This document shows positions 54,201 to 59,996 of a stretch of 64,000 bases of DNA, one piece after another. Within the stretch, counting starts at the first letter, position 1. Every line of letters begins with the position of its first letter. The notes below the pieces were generated by a model that worked only from the letters and a program-made list of their open reading frames with translations, did not search any database and was not told the origin of the DNA. This DNA comes from Paragonimus skrjabini miyazakii (lineage: Eukaryota > Platyhelminthes > Trematoda > Plagiorchiida > Troglotrematidae): assembly GCA_014338405.1 (NCBI GenBank), contig JTDE01001123.1:14131-78130 (forward strand), read 5' to 3'. The position numbers and the translations under genes were made by a program.

Positions 54201-57200
54201 AGTTCTCGTAATCGCCTTATATATACGACCAGTAAGCTTCACAAAAATGTCTCTCTTTTGCCAAAGTTGTCTAGAACAAGCCATTATCGCTACCAGCCGT
54301 AACGATAAGAGCTTCCTTTCGTTCCCTACACCTTAAACAAATCGGTCAACAACCTCCATAACTTTGTTATCAAGTAGTAAAGCATTCTTGTTGAAAGAAT
54401 ATACTGCTTTCCGAAATATTCCGAAATAATTTGGCTGTGCATAAAATAGCTCCTAGCACTTTCTGTGACCAGAAAAAAATTCATTACTATGTTTATCCCA
54501 CACAGTTTTATCCAAACCGCGTAATTTTACTGCGGTGGGTAAGTCCTCGCACGAAATTCAGTTGTCATGGCAGCCACCGGAAGACATGGACCAGACGACA
54601 AAACCCTTGAAACAATACAATTTGGAATATGTGGTTAGCACATCACTGGTCAAACCGACTGACGTGTTTCAATGGACTGTGGGACTAGATGCAATATCCA
54701 CAGCATCTAGTGAGCCTGTTCAATCGATCCAACTGAGTTCGGATCGCGAGACAGCAGTAATAGGTAACCTCAAGCCGGATACACAGTATGCATTCAGTAT
54801 GGCTTCAGTATCTGCCTCTGGACCAGGGGTCCGAGCGATGGCTTACGCAAGAACAAAGAAATTTGGTGAGCAGTTGATTAATTTATTTCTTTCAAGTTAA
54901 TTCTTTCCAGTGTCAAGTTATAAATAATACCATCAGTCTAATAAACCAAATTATTATTTCCGTCATCTGTAACACGTCAGACCATAGCTGTGTCAATACC
55001 TGGTCAGTTATTTAAGTTCGAGTACGTCCAGCTCATTTTCAACAAGACAGATTGTGTGCATTAGACTAGAGTCATAGACATTCAAACTGAGCTTTGACCC
55101 TGTTGCTCTAATTTATTTGTTGCCTGGTACTTCACTACGTTGTTGATGACAATCAGAAGCAATCATCTTCAAACTCAGCTTGGTGTATCACCGATTCCCA
55201 TTCAAACTTGATTGGTTACGCTGGTTTTGTTTATATAACCTTGAAACACATGAAAGTTTTACGGGTAAACGAACATTCTCTGGCCGCACTTTGTCGTTTG
55301 ACTAACAAAAACAGAATAACAGGAGCCCGGCGCACAACTTTCAATACCAACCTTTGTAGCCTGTATTATGAATGCTTCAAAGTCACTATTCTCCCATACT
55401 ATAGCACCTTTTGGCTTGAACTTCCACCTGACGTCTGTTTAATAAAATGCTCCCCTTATTTTGCCTGCCCAACAATCTAAGTTTTAGAGATATAACAGTT
55501 GTCTTCGCCATCAGATGTGTGGTTAGTAATGTGTGTACAAATTAGACAACCTGAATGAAACCATATCCGTGCATCATATGTTGGTCAGGGTGTCCTGCTT
55601 CCCTGAATCAATCATGCTAAATCCAGTCAAAAATCGTTACTCTCAGTCCTCAAACCATCATATTTCCAGTAATCGAATAGAGATAATAAATATGTAAGTT
55701 TCACTGGTTGAAACAAAATAAAAACTTGTGGTGCTCTAACAATGTACCAAAAAAGCCTCCCAATGTTACAAACTCAGTCGCTCAATGAGCTCTACAAAAA
55801 GGCCTGTCAAGGTTATAGCCAAATAAGGAATTGCGGAAGAATTGTACACTTCACTGAGGTCATGCGGCACCTAATGTTTGTAGCATGTACAAGGTTGCAT
55901 GTTGCGAAATGGTGCAGTTGACTTCTACGTTGCGGCTCACGCGGTCAGAAAAATTCCAACAGAAGCCAGAACAATATAACTTCAAGTCACTGACGCCAAT
56001 TACCAGACTGATTGTTCCAGGTTTGGGCTCTGAACTCTTCAACTGCACCTGTTCCTGTCCTTTAACTGGTTACGTTATGCTGTGCTGGTTACCAAATCGG
56101 TTCACCCTAATTTTCAGGTTGACAGTATTGGTTTACTTGGTTGCCAAATGTTTGCAGAATAAAACTGATCTACAAATTATCTTAACCGTTTCTATCATCC
56201 AACATTACATCACCTATCACCTGTGTGTGTGTGTAGCTTCCATTGTCGCTAACTCTGTCGTACTGCGAATAAGCAGTGTTGTTGTCTTTTTTTATTTTGC
56301 ATTGATTTCGGTTGTAAGTCCACCAAAACATGAGACTGTTAATTATTAGTCATTAACATAGTTTGTCCCTTCAAATTCAGAAACCAACCGGCTTTTAATG
56401 TAACTTTCCCCGATCATTTACTGGTTTTAATGATAACAGTGCAGGTGAAACGAATACACCTGATTGAATGTTGTTAGACTGACAGAGAAAACTATTTTCA
56501 CTAGAGTTCATTCGAGTCCGACATCTGAATGAGGGTCGTTTTTAACTGCGTGTCTACTTTTTCTCTCCCTGTTCTTTCGTGCTTTAACTGGCGCAGTTCC
56601 CGGCGAGCCAACAAACCTTACGGTAGAAGCATTGAGTTCCACCGAGTTGAAAGTCCAGTGGCAACCGCCCGTTCTGAGTCATCCAATTGCTCAAACTGAT
56701 TCAAAATCCACTCGGATTGCCTACTATGATTTATCTTGGCGTCCTTCGACGAGTACAGTAAGTCAAAGGATCAGCACATAACTTTTGCCTTAATTATGTG
56801 AACTACTTACATTATCAAGGGTTCTCACCGAGTAAATACATCTTCTATGGTTCTTTTCTGATACATTGCGCTATGTCAGTTAGACTTAATTTATCCTGTC
56901 ACTGTTCAGCCATCCTGCCACTAATAGAAGACGACTGACACGCATTTGATTATTCTGGCAGCGACAGGCAACCGAATGACTTTAATTTATCCGATTGACT
57001 AGCTATAGTTTGTCTGGAGCCATTTCACACAGATTGAGATGGTAATCAGTCTGACTTTTGCCTGGGCGAATTTACTTGGGCTGATAAATCACAGACAGTT
57101 ATGCGTGACTAAAGCAATCGGAACAAACTCTTTTCATGTTCATTTAATATCTTCACATTTCTGGAATAGTCGTCATTACGTGGTTTACAGACTAGGACGG

Positions 57201-59996
57201 AGGGACTTCCATCAAAAGTGTTCTATCCGGCGCTCAAAAAATCTGTTAAGGAATCGAAATTAGATATACTAGCCCCCAGGTTGGGTTCTGTCACTAGTAA
57301 TGTATGAATGTCTGAAGTGGGTACTTGCATACTTGCGCTGGAAGGCATTAGTGCACGCTCGTACACACAGAATTGAATATCATTCACCTTACGAACAACA
57401 TTCTGCATCCGGGATGGGATTGGTAATCAACAGGCAATCAGGAAAGATGTGAGTTGAGGACAGGTAGTCGAAGAGAGCGAAATGATTCGACAAGCGGAAG
57501 CTGTGTTTCTTCGATGTCACCGGCATACTGATGATTGTTTGAAAGACTCAGGTATAGAAACGCATGACCGATAACCAAACACCACTCCACTATTCTGAAG
57601 CCTGCTCGTTCCGTTAGAAGGAATTCCGAAAAATGACCCATCTCCCACCACGTTTACTTCCGCAATAGAATCCGCACCTAGCAAAATGTCCAAATAGAAA
57701 ATGCAGAGGTGAGCCATGGCATACACAGGTGTTACAGTATCGACCACGCTGATTACATCGCGTATCATCTAATCACACAACTCGGCATGCAGCTGTCATG
57801 AAAACGGTTGCAACATTGTGTATTATATCTACGGTCGAATACATACTGTGCAGAACATCAATAAACGCTGCACAAGCTGCGGCTGATCATGCTATTTCAT
57901 TTCTAGCATCTGAAGCGTTAGTCTCATTGCGCATACCCGATTATCCTTTCATTTTTCCACAAATCACTGTGTGGTTGATAATGACCAAATGATCTACCTG
58001 CCGACTGACTAATTTGTGATAAGGCAAAATATTCAGAACGAGTTGGTAAATCTGTTCGATTTTGGCAGTAATGAGGCAACGAAGTCAATACAAATAGCTT
58101 AACACACGTGAGCATTAGGATCTACATTCTTTGCTCAACCACGTTGAGGAAACTTCCTCGTTTCTTATAGCCGCATATTTGTATTTTGTCACTAATGGTT
58201 TACAGTTGGAACGAAACAAGTATTTGACCTGGGTTTTGTTGCATGCCATCGTGAGATACGCAGCTCAGCAGTTACCAGTACACCTTTGTCTGGACTCAGA
58301 AATACTCACACAAAACTCAACCTCCATAATCCGGTTCAGTTCGCCAATCAGCCATTTCTACATCTATCCATGCATTAGCCCACCGCTTCCTGGCAACAAC
58401 GTGGAGGAGTACAGAATTGTGCATTAACTAGATGTCAATTATTAGTTAGTCGTTTTTAAGTGGAGTGCTCCGCCCACTCACTGACCGAACATTCTATTAG
58501 ATTTGTGGCGCCAGTTACCTGATGAGGAACGGAAGTTTACTATACACCTGAGCTGACCGACAGACCAACAGCCCACCTGATCAATTAAACTGTCCTCTAC
58601 TGTCCGCTACTGTCCTCTGCTCACCTTCAGTAGAACCCATTAACACTTCTACTAACTTGAGGACAACACTGCGCCCGTAAAGTTCAGCGGGGTATGAAAG
58701 TGTTGAGCTAAGAAAGTTACAAACTTGTACTTTGTTTTAGCCATGAAAACTGATTGTTAATTATGTAAGCGGAACGGGGAGATCACATGGAGTCCATTCT
58801 GATTAGACTGGCAATATGTTATTACAAGTTCAACATGTTGTAACGACATCTCAGTCAAAAAAAGAGTAGTCCAACCAATACAAGTAATTTTCTAAACTTT
58901 TAATAGGGCAGTTTGGTGGCCAGCCGGGGATGATTATCGTAGACTAGCACACGCAGATTTAACGCTGTAAATCATACAACCAATCAAAAAACATAGAATG
59001 GCCAATAGCCCTAACAGATTCACTGAAATGAAAAACCACAATCCAATCGAGAGAAAAAGAACACTGTACCAATTATCGCGAGCCTAGCATGAATCAATGA
59101 AATTAACCAGACTATGGATGATTGATAGACTTGTATGTTCGGTACAAGTTAACATGCCTGAAATGTTCATTAAAAAAAGTCCTGGTAGAAACGCAGTAGT
59201 TGGTTTGATTCGTATCGGAGTATCAAACAAAATGAAATGGAGTCTGCCATCACGTTGCACGAGAGATCAGATAATCTCGGTTGGCCTAGACGAGTTTCGG
59301 CACTATCACAATCTGAAGTCCTAGTTATTGCGAATATCAAACAAGTGTCGGACGTGATCGCACAGACGAGCATAAATGGCAGATTGCTGATTATACGACC
59401 CATATTTCACTAGCCTAATCAACCCAACAGAGTGAATCAATTTGATCTACACTGTTTGTATCCGATTCAGTCATCTATTTCCTAACTAATTACCAACACT
59501 TAGGATCAAAGGAATGATTTGACTGTTCAGTACAAGACGTTGGCAGATTAGTATTATTCTGGTTAAACAAGTTATGTGAATGCGGTTGTGTAATCCACGA
59601 AGTGATTAAAATTTTCGCCTAGTAGAACCTTAATACTAGGCAACTTTTTGTTATGCAAAACCATATAACTATGTGTTTCAAACGTTTAACCGAAAAAATC
59701 GTTGAGCAATATTTCCCCTGTTTCTGTTAAACAGGGAACTTGGATTCGAACAGATCACGCGTCGTCTGCTTGGGTTACCGGTCAAGCAACCGGATCAGCC
59801 AGTCAGTTGACAGACCCCCAGGGCTTTAGCCGCCGCCTGATCCCTGCACACTCGGAAACTTCCACAACAAATTTATATTCAGCCATTATTTCCGGGCTAC
59901 AACCGGCTACCTATTATGTCGTGCATTTGCGTGCTGTGGCCCCTTCGGGCTCTGGGGACCGTGCGGTTGCTACACCTGTTCAAACATGGGAATCAC
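2971..59996 (+). CDS. Lar: LAR-type receptor protein tyrosine phosphatase, internal part (gene span, 8 exons)
   Basis: This entry is the span of one partial gene; coding exons are listed separately. Seen: eight exons with GT/AG boundaries whose phases are mutually consistent, totalling 1929 coding bases. The translation gives one Ig domain followed by four FN3 domains. Known of the family: type IIa receptor phosphatases (LAR, PTPRD, PTPRS, fly Lar, worm ptp-3) have three Ig domains, four to nine FN3 domains, one membrane span and two cytoplasmic phosphatase domains, and act in axon guidance, synapse formation and adhesion. The Ig domain resembles LAR Ig3 in its unusual pre-cysteine motif and in running straight into a proline-rich FN3 start. 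The second FN3 opens with APSSPPR, very close to LAR FN3-2. Neither the phosphatase domains nor the start codon is in the window, so phosphatase activity is inferred from the ectodomain order alone. Introns range from 1.7 to 23.6 kb. Confidence 0.82.
3343..3466. repeat. Imperfect inverted repeat (hairpin)
   Basis: The left arm at 3343-3380 (ACACAATCTAAGCTGTC ... GTCAGTTCGGAGCTC) is matched by the complement of 3438-3466 (GACTTCCGAACTGACAGCTTAGTGTGT). The left arm carries a short extra segment (GATTTC) that the right arm lacks. The loop is about 57 bases. It could be a small MITE or a chance foldback; no target-site duplication was established. Confidence 0.55.
4961..5070 (+). repeat. Dispersed repeat, copy 1
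   Basis: This segment aligns over about 100 bases with 33119-33228 on the same strand. Shared blocks include CAGTAG-AC-TGTGTG-TCG-AGTTTA, GGT-CAC, TGAT and CAACAACCA. The class of element is unknown; there is no coding sequence. Confidence 0.55.
9163..9413 (+). CDS. Lar: LAR-like exon b: first half of FN3 domain 1
   Basis: The acceptor is ACATAG at 9162 and the preferred donor is GTAAAT at 9414. The exon enters in phase 1 (joining the single base left by the Ig3 exon) and leaves in phase 0. Translation starts LPPPPQR, matching the proline-rich Ig3-FN3 junction of LAR receptors, and continues with strands ATHARLAF and KYLIFW. Unusually, the B-strand tryptophan of a standard FN3 domain is replaced by Phe (RLAFTPS), and the segment after the C strand is long and Ser/Thr-rich. 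A sequon NHT is present. A second in-phase donor (CAG then GTGATG) lies at 9354, 60 bases upstream, so two isoforms differing by 20 residues are possible. The domain is completed by the exon at 21532. Confidence 0.78.
11321..11836 (+). repeat. Left terminal inverted repeat (interrupted)
   Basis: This is the partner of 12864-13216. It is interrupted after TGATTCAATAT (11500-11510) by a 153 base insertion, and the same 11 bases recur at 11664-11674 before the repeat resumes with TGGTAATTTAG. Confidence 0.78.
11511..11663. mobile_element. Hairpin insertion with SINE-derived arms and 11 bp target-site duplication
   Basis: The insert is 153 bases between two copies of TGATTCAATAT. It starts with a 43 base segment containing AAGTAGTGTGGCAGATT, also found as a close variant beside the SINE copy near 51345 and, in reverse, near 62390. 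Next come two 54 base arms, 11554-11607 and 11611-11664, nearly perfect reverse complements around a 3 base centre; the last base of the second arm overlaps the duplication. Each arm contains a tRNA B-box-like word (GGTTCGAATCC on the minus strand of the left arm; GGTTAGAATCC in the right) within TTTCTGTCG-TGGTT, the same context seen in the SINE at 62130. It therefore looks like a head-to-head, inverted SINE fragment that moved as a unit. Confidence 0.7.
12864..13216 (-). repeat. Right terminal inverted repeat (intact)
   Basis: This is the reverse complement of the left arm and lacks its insertion. The empty-site version of the junction reads GATGATTCAATATCGGCAATTTAG on the minus strand, continuous here and split in the left arm. 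Confidence 0.78.
15505..15951 (-). other. Unassigned open reading frame, 148 codons
   Basis: No family is recognised. The frame begins near GHELAHFLSAF, just inside a plausible minus-strand acceptor (TTGGTAACAG), and ends in STWYP. HELAH fits the HExxH zinc-protease pattern, but there is no third ligand or other zincin feature, so this is probably coincidence. It could be a retroelement fragment or chance. Confidence 0.15.
18303..18334 (-). ncRNA. Decayed hammerhead-ribozyme-like motif
   Basis: On the minus strand TTGATAA is followed by a 7 bp stem (GGCTCTC / GAGAGGGTC side, triloop CGA) and then GAAACG. A hammerhead core is CUGANGA, stem II, GAAA. Two core positions differ (C3 to U, G8 to A), so a ribozyme would be inactive. 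Its position downstream of a Penelope-like ORF end supports relatedness, since those elements are known to carry hammerheads. Confidence 0.4.
18622..18798 (-). mobile_element. Penelope-like element relic: end of the endonuclease ORF
   Basis: The minus strand encodes about 58 codons ending in a stop at 18622. They include GILDSTMFCGFRNHKERLL, AEALLIANTP and VVNRSDGLELSVVWRDLL. The layout I-L-D, then R-L-L-x-E-A-L-x-I, then N-R-x-D-G-x-E-L-S-x-V-W is that of the C-terminal end of GIY-YIG endonuclease ORFs in Penelope-like retroelements. Upstream the frame is broken by stops, so only this tail is readable. The element runs toward lower coordinates on the minus strand, through a TG-rich stretch (18514-18540), to the hammerhead-like motif at 18303-18334, which is where such elements carry ribozyme-bearing terminal repeats. 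Assignment is by motif memory, not a database search. Confidence 0.55.
21532..21784 (+). CDS. Lar: LAR-like exon c: second half of FN3 domain 1
   Basis: The acceptor is CCACAG at 21531 and the donor is GTAAGT at 21785. The exon begins on a codon boundary (phase 0, as exon b requires) and ends after one base of a codon (phase 1). It carries the E-to-G strands of the FN3 fold: the signature LKPFTDYTVWARAVG holds the conserved Leu, the F-strand Tyr and the Ala of FN3 domains, and the end FSFVTQEI is a typical G strand. Before it lies about 50 residues of charged linker (PNDLKNVTKTVDDRV and onward) that ordinary LAR FN3-1 does not have, so this domain is expanded. The upstream open frame extends into the intron but has no coding character before the acceptor. 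Confidence 0.8.
21785..26944 (+). other. Intron 3 of LAR-like gene (5.2 kb)
   Basis: This phase 1 intron lies between FN3 domains 1 and 2. It contains a degenerate LINE on the minus strand (22932-24190). The flank at 22320-22600 is relatively GC-rich with a perfect 10 base inverted repeat (CTCACACACC at 22463, partner at 22510) and may be the 3' untranslated part of the LINE. The remainder shows nothing I can name. Confidence 0.75.
22932..24190 (-). mobile_element. 5'-truncated, inactive non-LTR retrotransposon (LINE) with RT and C-terminal zinc finger
   Basis: Reading down the minus strand from about 24190: GVKQACVLAPSLFSLHL, then the catalytic box LLFADDGALFAHSED, then LCYLGSNLSTDLSVDREL and ASTAFGRLE, all standard landmarks of non-LTR reverse transcriptases. 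After a one-base frameshift near 23590 the protein continues (STKLFVYRSVVLSILLYG, RILGIRWSDMVSKTEVL, LRWLGHVRW) with in-frame stops near 23520, 23300 and 23160. It ends with a C2H2 finger, CDICGRECAGRLGLVGHQRTH split as C-x2-C-x12-H-x3-H, and a basic tail. The FADD box is intact, but the copy lacks the endonuclease and first half of RT and cannot be functional. The clade was not determined. Overlapping + strand open frames here are shadows. Confidence 0.9.
26945..27045 (+). CDS. Lar: LAR-like exon d: first third of FN3 domain 2
   Basis: This short 101-base exon has acceptor AAACAG at 26944 and donor GTAAGC at 27046. Phase is 1 in, 0 out. With the base carried from exon c it reads A-PSSPPRQVYAQ, then TVYWNPP with the core FN3 Trp, and ends ANGRIR. 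LAR receptors begin FN3-2 with APSS/APRDV and have PNG-I-Q-G-Y at the C strand, so the identity and split point are well supported. It is too short to be noticed by length; it was found from its motif and confirmed by phase. It is followed by the largest intron of the window, 23.6 kb. Confidence 0.85.
29800..29985 (-). other. Candidate minus-strand exon (nested gene?)
   Basis: Acceptor TTGTACTTGCAG precedes 29985 and donor GTAGGT follows 29800 on the minus strand; 186 bases, phase 2 at both ends. Translation includes SDFDECRPYKSLL, VWNVFSSGTYAIWIG and LGAVCAFK, with a sequon NQT, and reads like an extracellular domain. No family can be named. Nearby minus-strand frames (30616-30909, ending with a hydrophobic stretch LLALAFTFALFGVFLFTFF, and 31033-31500) are also open but have poor splice sites. 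Chance is a real alternative. Confidence 0.2.
33119..33228 (+). repeat. Dispersed repeat, copy 2
   Basis: Partner of 4961-5070. The shared core is CAGTAGGACGTGTGTGGTCG here. It includes CCTGATGAGTGACAACAACC, which superficially resembles a hammerhead start but has no GAAA partner. Confidence 0.55.
34279..34577 (+). pseudogene. Possible coding relic with one internal stop
   Basis: A strong acceptor (GTGAATTTTTTCAG) is followed directly by ATGGAACAAGTG. The frame reads MEQVSVTEPVNWLHRFLPKD, meets a single TAA at 34363, then continues in the same frame (YSKEEYIVQNLKELE, PPEWRETEFETRRFQMF) to 34577. The charged, Glu/Lys/Arg-rich composition differs from neighbouring random frames. No family is recognised. 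It could be a decayed exon, a retrocopy fragment or chance. Confidence 0.22.
35968..36038 (-). repeat. tRNA-derived repeat (SINE head or tRNA pseudogene)
   Basis: On the minus strand an A box TGGCGCAGTGGT (36030-36019) and a B box GGTTCAAGTCC (35986-35976) sit at tRNA-like spacing, with a loop CTCATGA that would place CAT as anticodon. The acceptor stem does not pair and the T stem pairs only next to its loop, so this is not a functional tRNA gene. Confidence 0.6.
40080..42060. other. Open-frame-rich segment of unknown origin
   Basis: Several frames of 84-152 codons occur on + (40079-40503, 40638-41096, 41368-41622, 41701-42057) and one of 118 on minus (40478-40834). None shows a motif I can assign. 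A perfect 10 bp hairpin is at 40382-40407 (ATATTTCCAA, loop ACATTG). An old retroelement or a nested gene fragment are possible. Confidence 0.2.
44157..44327 (-). other. Candidate minus-strand exon (nested gene?)
   Basis: On the minus strand a good acceptor (CTTCGGTGTGTATTTCAG) precedes 44327 and a consensus donor GTGAGT follows 44157. The 171 base exon is symmetric, phase 1-1, the pattern of extracellular domain exons. It encodes about 57 residues with alternating hydrophobic residues typical of beta strands (HVVVENAQFSLVVLFNSY, RVVQWPGIDVEVECESV). No family is recognised. It would be antisense to the LAR-like gene. Confidence 0.27.
45726..45751 (+). ncRNA. Hammerhead-ribozyme-like core
   Basis: CTGATGA is followed by GTTC-GGACA-GGGC, a 4 bp stem II with two wobble pairs, and then GAAG. 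The three catalytic segments C3-A9 and G12-A14 are intact; position 15.1 is G rather than A. Flatworm Sm-alpha-type SINE retroposons are known to carry hammerheads with a similar CTGATGAGTCC...GGACGAAAC arrangement. Stems I and III could not be closed by eye. Confidence 0.45.
49508..49544. repeat. Simple TTTA/TGTA repeat
   Basis: Short imperfect tetranucleotide tract (TTATTTATTTATG...TATGTATGTATGTAT). No function implied. Confidence 0.7.
50663..50924 (+). CDS. Lar: LAR-like exon e: remainder of FN3 domain 2
   Basis: The acceptor is CTTCCAG at 50662 and the donor is GTGAGT at 50925; phase 0 in, 1 out. It resumes the domain exactly where exon d stops: NGRIR joins AYRVYHTDRP, equivalent to the G-Y-R-V-Y-Y-T strand of LAR FN3-2, then AYWDTSIVD. 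The F strand is ATYFVRVSAVNGKGEGPAS, including the conserved Tyr and Ala and an N-glycosylation sequon (NAT). The loop between C' and E is long and rich in Gly, Ser and Thr. The exact phase match across 23.6 kb argues that no constitutive exon is missing between d and e. The exon length (262) equals that of exon h, which occupies the same position in FN3 domain 4. Confidence 0.87.
51125..51420 (-). mobile_element. tRNA-derived SINE copy
   Basis: On the minus strand an A-box-like word (TCCCGGCTGATAGA, 51198-51185) and a B box AGTTCGAATCC (51148-51138) flank a tRNA-like core. This core and the upstream GTGGGTTGA...GGATAACTGAGTC block align with the copy at 62130-62410 (shared: CTTGT-GTG--TGGGCA, TTT-TGT). 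At the high-coordinate end is a palindrome CACTGCTGATAAGCAGTG followed by TGGCAGAT. Confidence 0.6.
53776..54215 (-). mobile_element. Degenerate LINE C-terminal tail
   Basis: Reading the minus strand: a VFDH/SMAR-like trace around 54180-54110, then WFGYVLGVP, QMVTWYRGWKSFTKRLA and VHIPGWAVT, and after a frameshift SRWLEMLGEMAANTSQW, ending in a stop at 53776. The order W-L/F-G-x-V-L-x-x-P, then Q-x-x-T-W-x-R-x-x-K, then L-P/I-P-G-W, then W-L-E-x-L-x-x-M-A-x-N-x-x-Q-W is the conserved C-terminal region of a flatworm-type non-LTR retrotransposon family different from the copy at 22932. At least one stop and one frameshift make it inactive. Confidence 0.65.
54506..54865 (+). CDS. Lar: LAR-like exon f: FN3 domain 3
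   Basis: The acceptor is CCACACAG at 54505 and the donor is GTGAGC at 54866, phase 1 in and 1 out: one exon, one domain. Translation begins LLSKPRNFTAVGKSS, then IQLSWQPPED with the core Trp, a C strand KQYNLEYVV, and LKPDTQYAFSMASVS for the E-F hairpin with the conserved Leu and Tyr. A sequon NFT lies in the A strand. At about 120 residues it is longer than the usual 90-100 because of an insertion between C' and E (VFQWTVGLDAISTASSEP). A non-LTR retrotransposon relic lies directly upstream in the intron. Order and motif agree with LAR FN3-3; the number of the domain is inferred from its neighbours. Confidence 0.87.
54866..56596 (+). other. Intron 6 of LAR-like gene (1.7 kb)
   Basis: Phase 1 intron between FN3 domains 3 and 4, the shortest of the window. 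A 154-codon + frame at 55885-56349 has no domain and no matching splice sites. Nothing else is seen. Confidence 0.75.
56597..56757 (+). CDS. Lar: LAR-like exon g: first half of FN3 domain 4
   Basis: The acceptor is TGGCGCAG at 56596 and the donor is GTAAGT at 56758; phase 1 in, 0 out. With the base left by exon f it reads VPGEPTNLTVEA, the classic start of an FN3 repeat, then LKVQWQPP with the core Trp, and the C strand IAYYDLSWRPS. A sequon NLT is present. The domain is interrupted after the C strand in phase 0, the same place and phase at which FN3 domain 2 is split. The exon is completed at 59735. Confidence 0.86.
56758..59734 (+). other. Intron 7 of LAR-like gene (3.0 kb)
   Basis: Phase 0 intron inside FN3 domain 4. 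I see no repeats or coding sequence I can support. Confidence 0.75.
59735..59996 (+). CDS. Lar: LAR-like exon h: remainder of FN3 domain 4
   Basis: The acceptor is TTAAACAG at 59734 and the donor is GTGAGT at 59997; phase 0 in, 1 out. It contains a Ser/Thr/Gln-rich loop followed by the E-F-G strands: YSAIISGLQPATYYVVHLRA and a G strand VATPVQTW. The conserved Leu-x-Pro and Tyr of FN3 are present. The open frame runs on past the donor for about 20 codons and then stops, as expected for intron read-through. No further FN3 exon could be found in the last 4 kb, so the next exon is beyond the right edge. Exon length and phases are identical to exon e. Confidence 0.85.

Larger units (their letters stand above)
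50925..54505 (+). other. Intron 5 of LAR-like gene (3.6 kb)
   Basis: This phase 1 intron lies between FN3 domains 2 and 3. It holds a tRNA-derived SINE near the donor (51125-51420) and a LINE tail near the acceptor (53776-54215). Confidence 0.75.

Noticed and set aside
55885..56349. 154-codon + strand open frame between two LAR exons
   Set aside because: No FN3 or other domain, no splice context, and flanking exons already join in phase; likely chance.
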